DNA from: Alicyclobacillus suci
GTDB lineage: Bacteria; Bacillota; Bacilli; Alicyclobacillales; Alicyclobacillaceae
Assembly: GCF_017329615.1 (NCBI RefSeq)
Contig: NZ_JAFMTW010000040.1
Span: 1 to 32,999 of the forward strand
DNA length: 32,999 bases
Direction: 5' to 3'
A program made the position numbers and the translations under genes. The notes beneath the pieces were generated by a model. The model saw nothing but the letters and a program-made list of their open reading frames with translations, was not told where the DNA came from and made no database searches. Position 1 is the stretch's first letter. The number at the start of each line of letters is the position of its first letter. Positions 23,144 to 31,642 of the stretch are shown piece after piece.

Positions 23144-24290
23144 GCCACTCCTCAATCAGGCTGCGAAACAGGTTCCAATGTGAAATTCCTACACGTGCCC
23201 ATTGCATCGACCGCCCAATTTTTTGGATTTGCTGTTCGTAGGCACTTCGAACCGCATCCTGGGTCAGCATTCGAACCATTTCACTCGACCATCTGTTTGT
23301 ATCGCCATAGGGAATCAACAATGCCGGCAAATCCTTAAGCAAATCTCTAGCATATGCGTATGGCGTACTCAATACTGGGCGCCCGGCCCCTACTGCATAC
23401 GCGAGTGTGCCGCTCGTAATTTGCTCCATCCCCGGATAGGGCGTGACATATAAGTCACACGCAGTAATCAGTTCCGTGATATCTGTTTCCGTCATATACC
23501 TGTCCAGCATGATGACGTGATTTTGCAACTGATGGTCGTCAATCATCTTGCGCAATTTATCTCGATAGGCTTCACCATGCTGTTTCACAATTTCCGGATG
23601 CGTTTGGCCCGCAATCACATACAAAACGTTCGGGATCTCTTCCACCACGCGCGGCAGTGCTGCCAAGATAGATTCAATTCCCTTGCTCGGCCCCAACAGG
23701 CCAAACGTGAGAATGACTTTGCGACCGTGCCATCCCAGCTCTTGGCGCAAAAAGGTCCGCGGCTTTGCAGATGGCCCGGGGGTACCATGCGGGATATACG
23801 ATATCTTTTCAATCGGTACGCCATACGCGTCTTGCAGATAGCCAACAGCTCGGCGGTTCATCACCGTAATATGTGCGCTTTCCCGAATCAACGCTTGTTG
23901 AATTTCCCGATAAGGAGACATAGGCTTTTCAAACACCGTGTGGAACGTAGTCACAAGCGGCTTCTGCAGCGCTCGCGCAAACTCCAACACGTGCTCACCA
24001 GCCTCGCCGCCGAAAATACCAAACTCGTGCTGAAGCGAAACAAGTTGAATCGAGCTATTATTAATTCGTTTGGCCAACCGCTCGTAATCCCACAACACGT
24101 CGCGACGCAGCAACCAGTACGAACGGTTGTACAAGTTTCTATCCTCATCCGCGCCGACGACAGCGACGACCTGATCGCGAAAGTCGGCATTTTGCGCGGC
24201 CTGTTGCACACTCTGCCGCAAATGATGCGTATATGTCGCCAGTCCACACTTTTTCGGGACATAAGTGCTCACGTAGGCAATCTCATACAT
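23103..24290 (-). CDS. GT4 family glycosyltransferase
   Basis: 395 residues with the GT-B fold. The N-terminal acceptor domain starts IAYVSTYVPKKCGLATYTHHL (the G-L-A-x-Y loop). The C-terminal nucleotide-sugar domain has VILTFGLLGPSKGIESILAAL, then DLYVTPYPGMEQITSGTLAYAVGAG in place of the usual E-x7-E motif (M-E-Q-I-T-S-G-T-L-A-Y-A-V-G). It most likely transfers mannose or glucose from the NDP-sugar made by the upstream gene. The acceptor is unknown. It starts with TAATG, sharing one base with the stop of the nucleotidyltransferase gene, so translation is coupled. Confidence 0.88.
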   Translation of the reverse strand: MYEIAYVSTYVPKKCGLATYTHHLRQSVQQAAQNADFRDQVVAVVGADEDRNLYNRSYWLLRRDVLWDYERLAKRINNSSIQLVSLQHEFGIFGGEAGEHVLEFARALQKPLVTTFHTVFEKPMSPYREIQQALIRESAHITVMNRRAVGYLQDAYGVPIEKISYIPHGTPGPSAKPRTFLRQELGWHGRKVILTFGLLGPSKGIESILAALPRVVEEIPNVLYVIAGQTHPEIVKQHGEAYRDKLRKMIDDHQLQNHVIMLDRYMTETDITELITACDLYVTPYPGMEQITSGTLAYAVGAGRPVLSTPYAYARDLLKDLPALLIPYGDTNRWSSEMVRMLTQDAVRSAYEQQIQKIGRSMQWARVGISHWNLFRSLIEEWRAVEGSEMFLATR

Positions 24291-25321
24291 TATTGCATCA
24301 CCGCCTCCAATTCTTCGCGTGCCGCTGTTTCATTGACAGTTACCGTAAACCCGGGGCCGACAATCGCACCCGACAGTTGCGTTCTCCCTTTGATGCGCGC
24401 CTTCGGCCAGATGACCGAGTTGCGAACGGAACAATCGGGTCCAATTACCGCCTGATCTCCAACCACCGTAAATGGTCCCACAGTGCTTCCATACTCGAGC
24501 ACTGCGCCATGGCCAATAACCACTGGTGGCTCTATGCGAACGTTCGCTGCAATCTCGACGTTCCTGCCCATCCAAACACCATCGCGAACCATTGGCGTAG
24601 ACAGACGAAGCGGAAACTTGCCGTCGAATACGTCGCGATGGACCTGGAGGTACCGCTCGTGCGTGCCCATATCCATCCAATAACCATGAATCGAGGTACC
24701 ATAGACGCCCATTCCGTTGTCGATAAGCGTCGGGAACGTCTGCCGCTCAATCGATGTTTCGCGAGACTCAGGAATCCAATCAAGGGCAGCTTTCTCCATG
24801 ACATAGATACCTGCGTTGATGAGATTGGACGGGGCTTCTTCCCGCCGCGGCTTCTCCACAAAACGAATGATTTCGCCCAACTTAGTCCGCTGTACCACAC
24901 CGTACTGCGACGGATCATCGACCTCCGTGAGGCCAATCGTCACCACCCCGCGGTGCCCTCGGTGAAACTCTAATAAAGGTTGTAAATCGATATGATGAAT
25001 GATATCTGCGTTAAAGACGAGGAATGTATCGCTAAGCATGGCTTGGGCATTTTTAATCGCCCCCGCAGTTCCGAGCAACTGTCGCTCATAGGCATACTGT
25101 AGGTTGACGCCAAGTGACTCCCCGTCACCAAAGTAGGATTGGATTTTATCTGCGTGATACTTGACCGCAAGCACGATGTCTTCAATGCCTTGGTCACGAA
25201 GATGCACAATGAGGTGTTCAAGCCACGGTCGATGAAACACAGGTGTCATCGGTTTTGGAAGGTTTTCTGTCAAAGGGCGTAAACGTGTCCCAAGTCCTCC
25301 TGCTAACAACAATGCCTTCAT
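24290..25321 (-). CDS. Sugar-1-phosphate nucleotidyltransferase (mannose- or glucose-1-phosphate type)
   Basis: 343 residues. The N-terminal Rossmann-like catalytic domain carries the MKALLLAGGLGTRLRPLT signature and the EKPRREEAPSNLINAGIYVM region. FVFNADI-like core (FLVFNADIIHHI) binds the metal. The C-terminal 100 residues are left-handed beta-helix hexapeptide repeats (VWMGRNVEIAANVRIEPPVV). It makes an NDP-sugar, most probably GDP-mannose given the phosphomannomutase in the operon; UDP- or dTDP-glucose cannot be excluded. The start is the second ATG of ATGAAAATG (25321), with a GGGGGG run six bases upstream. The frame extends about 44 codons further upstream, but that part resembles nothing and overlaps the promoter leader. 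Confidence 0.88.
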   Translation of the reverse strand: MKALLLAGGLGTRLRPLTENLPKPMTPVFHRPWLEHLIVHLRDQGIEDIVLAVKYHADKIQSYFGDGESLGVNLQYAYERQLLGTAGAIKNAQAMLSDTFLVFNADIIHHIDLQPLLEFHRGHRGVVTIGLTEVDDPSQYGVVQRTKLGEIIRFVEKPRREEAPSNLINAGIYVMEKAALDWIPESRETSIERQTFPTLIDNGMGVYGTSIHGYWMDMGTHERYLQVHRDVFDGKFPLRLSTPMVRDGVWMGRNVEIAANVRIEPPVVIGHGAVLEYGSTVGPFTVVGDQAVIGPDCSVRNSVIWPKARIKGRTQLSGAIVGPGFTVTVNETAAREELEAVMQ

Positions 25322-25463
25322 TTTCATCCCCCCATTGGTCAAATGTTTTACGAAATGCCAATAGATGAACGGTTCATGAAGATTGCTGGAAACGATGAGG
25401 AAGCGACACCCCGGGGTCGTATCAGACTTCCAAGTGCCAGCATGAGCCATCAACTTGTTAGCA

Positions 25464-25473
25464 CTCTATAGAG
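25464..25473 (-). promoter_or_regulatory. Palindrome at the start of the sugar operon transcript
   Basis: CTCTATAGAG is a perfect 10-base palindrome about 6-15 bases downstream of the predicted start point, where a repressor could bind. A second palindrome, ACCCCGGGGT, lies further along the ~159-base leader. Confidence 0.3.
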
Positions 25474-25485
25474 GTGGCTGCTAAA

Positions 25486-25515
25486 AGTATAAGCAAAGTT
25501 ATCTATTCATTTCAA
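25486..25515 (-). promoter_or_regulatory. Sigma-A promoter of the sugar operon
   Basis: Minus strand TTGAAA (25510-25515), 18-base spacer, TATACT (25486-25491). Predicted start near 25480, leaving a leader of about 159 bases before the nucleotidyltransferase. Confidence 0.6.
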
Positions 25516-25556
25516 GGCTAAATTTGCAATCTGTTCCTAAATTCCACTAGATAAGA

Positions 25557-25588
25557 CACACCCGCAAGTATTCACTCATGCGGGTGTG
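25557..25588 (-). terminator. Terminator of the PucR-type regulator gene
   Basis: 10-base stem CACACCCGCA (25557-25566)/TGCGGGTGTG (25579-25588) with the stop codon (25576-25578) in the loop side, so the last four codons form part of the stem. On the minus strand TCTTATCT follows. It also separates the regulator from the sugar operon. Confidence 0.75.
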
Positions 25589-27303
25589 CGCGGGTTGCGC
25601 AGTCGCCACGTCCGAATCGCTAATTGGTAGGTGAAGCGAATTTGGTCGTCGTCCAACTGAATATGCAACAATTGCTCCACGCGCTTAAGCCGATAGCGCA
25701 GCGTATTTCGGTGCAAATACAATTTTTCCGCTGCCACTTGCATCTTCGCCCCACACTCAAGGTAAGCCTCCAAAGCTTCTAAGAGCGGTTCCCCGCCTTT
25801 ATCCGCCAGCAAAGGTGAAAGCATCTGTTCCGCATGAAAATACGAAGAATCTTTATCCGGCGTGGGCAGCAGACGATTTACGACATCCCGGCTACTGTCG
25901 GCAAACTGAATAGCCGCTGGTTGCGCCATGACACCTAAAAAATCAGGGTAAGATTTCGCGGCCAAAGCAAGTGCGACTTGAAGCAACTCGTCCCCGTCCG
26001 TGACGTCATCAACCCTTTGCTGACAAAAATACGCGCGCAAGGAAGTCCCCACTTGAATCTGCAAAGGCGCCAACCAATCTCGCACAAGCCGCTCAATTTC
26101 ACGTTTATCCGCGTTCCACATGCCAAATGAAAACAGTGCTATCCCTTGATGGTTGCGCCAGTCCTGCCATGGCACACACGCGGTCAATCGCGTTTGCCTT
26201 GCAGCCGCAAATCTCGACTGTGCACAAAGCGCCAACAACCGTTCACGCAAGCTGAGGACGGAGGAAGAAAATCGTCGATAAGCATATGGAAGGTCTGCCT
26301 GACGCTGCAGTGGCCTTTGTACATCATGTTTCGCATCGCCGTCATACAGCCAGAGCAACTCAACCGACTGAATGGGTCGCAAGTCCACCATGCGCACCAG
26401 GGAGTCCCTCGATAACTCGAATTCCTGCTGTGCCAGACGCACTCCACCCAAGTCGGCCTGATTGGCCCCAGTATTAAATACTGACAATTTTGACATTTTA
26501 TTGTATACCATCTGTTCAAATGAAAAGTACCACTGACTTTGCGTGGTGATCCCAGGCAACCCAGTCAACAAAAAGTATGCCGTCTGCGAACGCAGCACGC
26601 CGGCCAATTCCTCTATCCAAAGCGCCTTGTGTTCATCTGAAAATAACGGGCAAACGTCGTTCGGCGTCAATTGTAGTAAAAACGCACGGTCGAGAACCCG
26701 AATCGGAATCAGGAGTATCTCCCGTCCTCTGACATTTTTCCATTGTGTACGCAGGGAATAATCACCCGATACATCGCACATCCTCACCTCTGCTTGGACG
26801 AATAGTTCCCGCTCCATCACGCGCAGCCAGTCAGCTAACGTGCGGGGGTCGTAAAACACGAACTCCAAACGTTTGCGCACACCACTTAACTGATGTCTCA
26901 CAGCTTGTGTACGCTGAGTGACGAGCGTGTAAAAATGACGCGCAACAGTGGAATAATACAGCGAGGAATGCGTCCAAAGAATCGGAATACCCAAAATGTC
27001 CGCGAGCATCAAGGTCGCCTTTGAAAAATCCGACGGCGCCCCGCCTTGAAACAATACACCAGCGACACGCGCCTGTTGGAAAAATCGCAAAAGCAGGTCA
27101 AACGTGGATGAATACGCAGGAAACAAATCCGCTTTGACAAACACCAACGTATCTTGGAACTCACTGTTCTGTGTGCTTCTCAACCAAACCTTCTCATCAT
27201 TGAGCAACAAGATGTCCCGACACAAATTGTCGAGACCCACTGCGCCCGCTAAACACTCCGTCTTTCCATTCAAACTGCCGACGAACTCGCGCATCGGAAC
27301 CAT
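25576..27303 (-). CDS. PucR/CdaR-type transcriptional activator
   Basis: 575 residues, of PucR-like layout. The N-terminal ~180 residues form a sensor-like region (CRDILLLNDEKVWLRS ... FFQQARVAGVLFQGG). A central GGDEF-like degenerate region follows, with the typical LAKSYPDFLGVMAQPAAIQFADSS. The C-terminal HTH_30 domain reads LEAYLECGAKMQVAAEKLYLHRNTLRYRLKRVEQLL (about 513-547), diagnostic for the family. These regulators sense a nitrogenous metabolite and activate catabolic genes. Its upstream neighbour on the same strand is a decayed hutH; next to that, divergent, is a permease. The ATG has a GGGGGG run six bases upstream. Its target is probably the permease/hutH region. Inference only. 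Confidence 0.85.
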   Translation of the reverse strand: MVPMREFVGSLNGKTECLAGAVGLDNLCRDILLLNDEKVWLRSTQNSEFQDTLVFVKADLFPAYSSTFDLLLRFFQQARVAGVLFQGGAPSDFSKATLMLADILGIPILWTHSSLYYSTVARHFYTLVTQRTQAVRHQLSGVRKRLEFVFYDPRTLADWLRVMERELFVQAEVRMCDVSGDYSLRTQWKNVRGREILLIPIRVLDRAFLLQLTPNDVCPLFSDEHKALWIEELAGVLRSQTAYFLLTGLPGITTQSQWYFSFEQMVYNKMSKLSVFNTGANQADLGGVRLAQQEFELSRDSLVRMVDLRPIQSVELLWLYDGDAKHDVQRPLQRQADLPYAYRRFSSSVLSLRERLLALCAQSRFAAARQTRLTACVPWQDWRNHQGIALFSFGMWNADKREIERLVRDWLAPLQIQVGTSLRAYFCQQRVDDVTDGDELLQVALALAAKSYPDFLGVMAQPAAIQFADSSRDVVNRLLPTPDKDSSYFHAEQMLSPLLADKGGEPLLEALEAYLECGAKMQVAAEKLYLHRNTLRYRLKRVEQLLHIQLDDDQIRFTYQLAIRTWRLRNPRTPA

Positions 27304-27491
27304 CTAAAGCCCCCCTTAGGTCAAGTACAACGATGACATGAGACTGTCAGGGGTCTAATCGAACCTGTCCGGCGACACGGTGGTGGCACCCTCTCAATTC
27401 TCACACTTAATTTTCGTATATTTTATATAGTTTACACCCATTTGACCCAATTCTGTAGAGGGGACCGCTTCTGGTTCCAACATTTTTTGAA
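27304..27491. other. Gap between the PucR-type gene and the hutH remnant
   Basis: 188 bases without a supported gene. It holds the promoter region of the PucR-type gene and an AT-rich stretch (about 27410-27435), but I find no clear -35/-10 pair. The missing C-terminal codons of hutH are not recognisable here in any frame. Confidence 0.5.
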
Positions 27492-28407
27492 TCACGTCCC
27501 GTTGGCGAGCACGTCGGCGGCGTGATCGACAATTTGATTCGCCTGCCGGGCAGCCGTCGCCCCCATGCTGACGTGATCTTCTTGGTTGCCGGACGAGGGG
27601 ATGGAGTCGACACTGGCTGGGTGGGCCAAGACCTTGTTTTCAGACACGAGCGAGGCGCTCCGTACGACGCTCGGCGATATTTGCAAGTTCTGCTACGGCG
27701 ATTTTTAGATAATCCATAGCGAGGGCAATCGGCTGCCCATGGAAGTTTCCACCGGAGTACACTGCGTTCTCCTCCGGGAACAATAACGGATTGTCGGTGA
27801 CGGCGTTCATTTCGATTTCCAGCGTCTCTTGGACATGTCGCAATGCACGCAGAGATGCCCCATGTACCTGCGGAATACAGCGTAAGGCGTACGCGTCCTG
27901 TACCTTGTCGCGACCTGGCTCGCGCACCAAATGACTGCCCGCCAGATAGCGGCGAATATCCCGCGCGATAGCCGCCTGTTCCGGAAACGGCCGGACGCGT
28001 TGAATCCCCTCGTTCAAGCATGCCGTCAACGTCTCCACGACCACAGGCCACACGCCCGAATAACCGCGTGTCAGGGACACAAGGCGAAGCAGCATCATAC
28101 CGCGCACAACGTCCTCCGAATACGGCGCACCCACCCCTCAGGCATGGCTGCGAATCAGATTCACTTGGAGCGTCCGCGTTTGCTCCTCCGGCAGAATCAC
28201 GCTCGCCAACTTGCCAAACCCCGTATTCACGCCGTATACAATCTGTCCGTCGGCAAGGACGTGATTAAGAAAAGCCCGACAGTCCGACACCGCCTTATAG
28301 CACGCTTGCGACACCCGCACAGGCGCTTGCTGGATTACAACCGGTTCAAAATCTGCCAAATCAATTCCTTGCTCATCGATGACAACAGTTCCCGCTATGG
28401 GCTTCAT
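27492..28407 (-). pseudogene. hutH: hutH (histidine ammonia-lyase) pseudogene with stop, deletions and truncation
   Basis: Remnant of an aromatic amino acid lyase of about 505 residues. The N-terminal part (GQIVYGVNTGFGKLASV ... LQVNLIRSHA) is intact, from ATG 28407 with GAGGTG six bases upstream. Then an in-frame TGA (28138-28140) interrupts SHA-*-GVGAPY. The frame resumes but jumps from LTACLNEGI straight to QRVRPFPEQAA, losing about 130-140 codons including the Ala-Ser-Gly triad that forms the MIO cofactor. After SGGNFHGQPIALAMD and [11 protein letters not shown], about 35 codons are missing with a frame change to [21 protein letters not shown]. The last ~75 codons are absent. No active enzyme is possible. 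Other hut genes are not in the window. Confidence 0.9.
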
Positions 28408-28592
28408 GGCATACACCTCGACATCAATTTATGAGTGCACGACCTGTTCGACGCCACAAAGATGTGAAAAGCGCCAACACAGCCATGGCGTTCATGCACA
28501 TGCGTTGTGTAACGAGATACGCACAAACTGGGCAGGTGAGCGTAAGGATGATCATGCTCGCGAATGCGCTGGACTCACAAGGAGGCGGAAAC

Positions 28593-30011
28593 TTGAGCGC
28601 TGCACATTGGGTGTATTTATTAGGAGCATTGGTCATCATTGTAACCATGATTTTCCGCAAGAACATCGTCGTCCCCAGCATTGTGTTCACCATTCTGGTG
28701 GCCTGGGTATATAAGGGCTCTTTAATATTTGGATTCCAATCGTTATTTAACGCTGACCTATACGCTGCCAATCAGCTCTTTAACGTGTTTCTTGTGATTT
28801 CGTTAATGGTGGCCATGCTGAAAGCTGCAAGTTCCATTGGGGCAGACCAATTAATCATCAAACCCGTTCAAAAGCTGATGGTCTCGCCCACCGTGGCATA
28901 CTTCATCCTGGCCGTCGCCACATTTCTCATTTCGCTATTCTTCTGGCCAACGCCAGCCATCCCACTCGTCGGTGCCTTGTTAATCCCAGCAGCTGTCCGC
29001 GTCGGACTCAGTCCAATGAGTGCAGCAATAGCAGTCGCACTAGCCGGTCAAGGCATGGCGCTAGCTGGCGATTTGGTACTGCAGGCTGCTCCGAAAATCA
29101 CGGCAGCCGCGGCAGGCGTACCGACGAGTCTGATTTTAGGCAAAGCAGGCGTGCTCACCATGGTAACGGGCGTCGTCGCACTCGGACTCGCCTTCATCTT
29201 CCAGCGAAAAGAGGACGTCGCATTTAAAAACAAACGAATCGACGAGCGGATGCATGTCGCAGGCATGTTGTCGATGGGGGAAATGGCAGCCACGAGCGAA
29301 GATAGACAAATGGGTCGAATCGCATTCGGCAAACGGGCACTGTTTATCGCCATCCTCATCCCTCTGTTGCTCATTGGCGTCATCGTCGTCATGTTGACGG
29401 ATAACATCACCGGTGGGGATGCAACGGCACTGCTTGGAGGCGTTGGTGCCATCTTACTGGTGATTATCGGCATGTTAAGCCGAGGGCCCGGTAAATTAGG
29501 CGGATTCGAGGCAGTCAGCGAATACCTGGTGGAAGGGTTCGTCTTCGCCTTCCGTGCGATGGGCCCTGTAATTCCAATCGCCGGTTTTTTCTTTCTCGGT
29601 GGAACCGATGGCGCACAGGCGATACTGGGGAAAAATGCCCCCGGCTTTCTCTTTGACGCGGCCTTAAAGCTGGGGCACACGCTACCTGCAGGAAGTGCCA
29701 TTGGTGCGTTTGGCGTACTCTTCCTCGGCATGTTGACTGGGCTCGATGGCTCAGGATTTGCCGGACTCCCTTTAGTCGGTGCAATTGCTGGCGCACTGGG
29801 ACATGGAAATGCGCAATATATCAGCATGTTAAGTGCTGTTGGTCAAGTCGGTTCCGTATGGACCGGTGGCGGCACGATTGTCGCCTGGTCATCGCTGGTC
29901 GCTGTTGCAGGCATTGCAGGTGTCAAAGTGCAAGACCTAGTTAAAAAGAATTTTCTACCGGTTCTCATCGGCCTCGTTCTCTGTACCATCGTCGCCATTA
30001 TCGTCTGGTAG
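28593..30011 (+). CDS. Polytopic membrane permease of uncertain family
   Basis: 472 residues and about 11-12 predicted membrane helices, with Gly/Ala-rich segments (PAIPLVGALLIPAAVRVGLSP; LLGGVGAILLVIIGMLSRGPGKLG) resembling ion-transporter (IT) superfamily or GntP-like carriers. I cannot assign it firmly. Two similar halves seem present: a P-x-G/A-L-L-I-P motif in the first and GSGFAGLPLVGAIAG in the second. The TTG at 28593 is chosen as start because AAGGAGG lies seven bases upstream; the frame runs further upstream to 28431, but those residues are not membrane-like. It is divergent from the hutH remnant and probably served uptake of the lyase substrate or a related compound, under the PucR-type regulator (inference). 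Confidence 0.75.
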   Translation: MSAAHWVYLLGALVIIVTMIFRKNIVVPSIVFTILVAWVYKGSLIFGFQSLFNADLYAANQLFNVFLVISLMVAMLKAASSIGADQLIIKPVQKLMVSPTVAYFILAVATFLISLFFWPTPAIPLVGALLIPAAVRVGLSPMSAAIAVALAGQGMALAGDLVLQAAPKITAAAAGVPTSLILGKAGVLTMVTGVVALGLAFIFQRKEDVAFKNKRIDERMHVAGMLSMGEMAATSEDRQMGRIAFGKRALFIAILIPLLLIGVIVVMLTDNITGGDATALLGGVGAILLVIIGMLSRGPGKLGGFEAVSEYLVEGFVFAFRAMGPVIPIAGFFFLGGTDGAQAILGKNAPGFLFDAALKLGHTLPAGSAIGAFGVLFLGMLTGLDGSGFAGLPLVGAIAGALGHGNAQYISMLSAVGQVGSVWTGGGTIVAWSSLVAVAGIAGVKVQDLVKKNFLPVLIGLVLCTIVAIIVW

Positions 30012-30040
30012 AACACGCTTTTCAACCAGCACGCAAGCAA

Positions 30041-30078
30041 CCCGCCCTAAGGTTCTCGAATGTGAACCTTAGGGCGGG
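30041..30078. terminator. Bidirectional hairpin after the permease
   Basis: 15-base perfect stem CCCGCCCTAAGGTTC (30041-30055)/GAACCTTAGGGCGGG (30064-30078), 8-base loop. There is no T-run on either side, but its size and position between two convergent genes indicate a terminator or 3'-end stabiliser. Confidence 0.65.
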
Positions 30079-30159
30079 CCGATGTTCTGCGCCAATCCCT
30101 TAAACACACAGGCGCCAACACCAAAACAGATGCTGACAAATACGTCTGTAATTCGTCCG

Positions 30160-31473
30160 TTACATCGCTTCGCGCGGTGCGCGCACATCGACAATCCGGT
30201 GAACACCTTTGGGAAGCAAGAGACTGCCTACCACCCCGACTGCGGAAAAGACCGTCGGTAAAATGAACGCAACGCCATATGCGTGGCGCATCGTTTGCGA
30301 ACCTGCGCCGACCGTGCCCCCTGCAGCATCTATCACAGCGCCAAACAACACCGGTAGCAACACAGCGCTTAAGAACCCACCCGTATTCGCAAATCCAGAC
30401 GTGACACCAGATCTTTCCGTCGGAACGTGGTCGCGAATGGCTGCAAACGTCAACAAACTGCTCCCACAACCGAAGCCGACGACAAACATCACAACCCCCG
30501 CCACAAAGAGTGGCGGCTCGCCACCCCAGATCACAATCGCCAACCAAGCGAGCATGCCTAAAATCTGCGTCGTCAAATACGGACGCTTCCTATCAGCCAA
30601 TCGGTCACTTAACCAACCAATCACAGGACTGGCGACAAGCGCCCCGATGAACGCAGTCAGCGTAAACCATGCAGCCTCTGCACGCGGCAGGCGGTAGACG
30701 CCCATAAAGTATGGTACCACCCACATACTAACCATCGACAAATAGGTTCCCATGGCGCCAAAGTGACAACAGAACGTGGCCCAAGCCAACTTACTGCGCA
30801 CGACGTCTGCGAGCATCCGCCCCACTGGCACGCGCTCCACACGTATGCTCTCCGCCTGGGCCTTGGCAACAGCGCGCGCTGGTCCGCCCGCAATCAAGAC
30901 GATAAAATTGGCCACACCCGCAACGACCAATAAAGTACCAATGACGATAAACGGGATATGCCATCCAGATACCGCAATCCAAGTTGCCAAGGGAATACTC
31001 GTAATCAGCGCGCCAATGTTACCAGCTGAATTCACCACCGCCAAGACGGCAGCGAAACGTCCTTTGGCAAACCACTTGGCGAGAATCAACACAATGTTAA
31101 CCCAGATGAGCGAATCACCCAGCCCGACAATGGCGCGTCCACACAGCAACAAGCCGAAGTTTGGCGCAGAAGAAAAGACCAAGGTACCAACGCCATCGCA
31201 GAGCACGCCCAACACAAGCATCCGTTCCGGCCCTGATTTATCTCCATATAACCCAATTGGGATTTGTAGCACCATATATACCAGGTACTGAATGCTGGTA
31301 ATACTACCCAGAACCGCAGCAGAAACATGAAATTCCGTTTGCAGTTGATCAGATATCAAACCCGGTCCAGTCCGTTGGGTGAAAACCAGCAGGTAAGATA
31401 CGCCGATGCTTGCCAGCACGAGCCAGCGCCAGCGTTCAGCTAGTGCTGCCCCAACTCTTGACTCTCGCATCAT
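30160..31473 (-). CDS. Major facilitator superfamily transporter
   Basis: 437 residues with 12 predicted helices and a hydrophilic middle loop. Motif A-like loops appear as GLYGDKSGPERMLVLG (loop 2-3) and GWLSDRLADRKRPYLTTQ (loop 8-9). Helix 1 contains SYLLVFTQRTGPGLISDQLQ, seen in MFS members that move organic anions and similar solutes. DHA motif C is absent, so a drug exporter is less likely. Substrate unknown. The first ATG of ATGATG is used, with GAGGT seven bases upstream. It has its own promoter and converges on the permease; the next gene upstream on this strand is the HxlR regulator, separated by a hairpin. Confidence 0.85.
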   Translation of the reverse strand: MMRESRVGAALAERWRWLVLASIGVSYLLVFTQRTGPGLISDQLQTEFHVSAAVLGSITSIQYLVYMVLQIPIGLYGDKSGPERMLVLGVLCDGVGTLVFSSAPNFGLLLCGRAIVGLGDSLIWVNIVLILAKWFAKGRFAAVLAVVNSAGNIGALITSIPLATWIAVSGWHIPFIVIGTLLVVAGVANFIVLIAGGPARAVAKAQAESIRVERVPVGRMLADVVRSKLAWATFCCHFGAMGTYLSMVSMWVVPYFMGVYRLPRAEAAWFTLTAFIGALVASPVIGWLSDRLADRKRPYLTTQILGMLAWLAIVIWGGEPPLFVAGVVMFVVGFGCGSSLLTFAAIRDHVPTERSGVTSGFANTGGFLSAVLLPVLFGAVIDAAGGTVGAGSQTMRHAYGVAFILPTVFSAVGVVGSLLLPKGVHRIVDVRAPREAM

Positions 31474-31530
31474 ATTTGATACCTCACAAATGTTTATACA
31501 AATGATGGATTGCGTAATAGCAACATTCTG

Positions 31531-31559
31531 ACTCTAATGCAGCCGTCGCGCAATGTCAA
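31531..31559 (-). promoter_or_regulatory. Sigma-A promoter of the MFS transporter gene
   Basis: Minus strand TTGACA (31554-31559, perfect), 17-base spacer, TAGAGT (31531-31536). Predicted leader of about 50 bases. Confidence 0.6.
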
Positions 31560-31589
31560 AATACGACCGCCCAAGGCAGGCTCATATGA

Positions 31590-31615
31590 AACGGCGTGCC
31601 CTTTTGCACGCCGTT
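31590..31615 (-). terminator. Terminator hairpin of the HxlR gene
   Basis: 10-base perfect stem AACGGCGTGC (31590-31599)/GCACGCCGTT (31606-31615), 6-base loop. On the minus strand it is followed by TCATATGA, only a weak T-run. Confidence 0.6.
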
Positions 31616-31642
31616 GGACGGTAGATACTACGATTCAGATCA

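Noticed and set aside
28138..28140. In-frame TGA in hutH read as selenocysteine (SHA-Sec-GVG)
   Set aside because: Histidine ammonia-lyases do not use selenocysteine, and the same frame also has a large deletion removing the catalytic triad plus a later frameshift, so a nonsense mutation in a pseudogene is far more likely.
28465..28479. cre-like sequence TGAAAAGCGCCAACA upstream of the permease
   Set aside because: It resembles the CcpA site but has an extra base between TG and the core and a mismatch in the second half; too weak to call.
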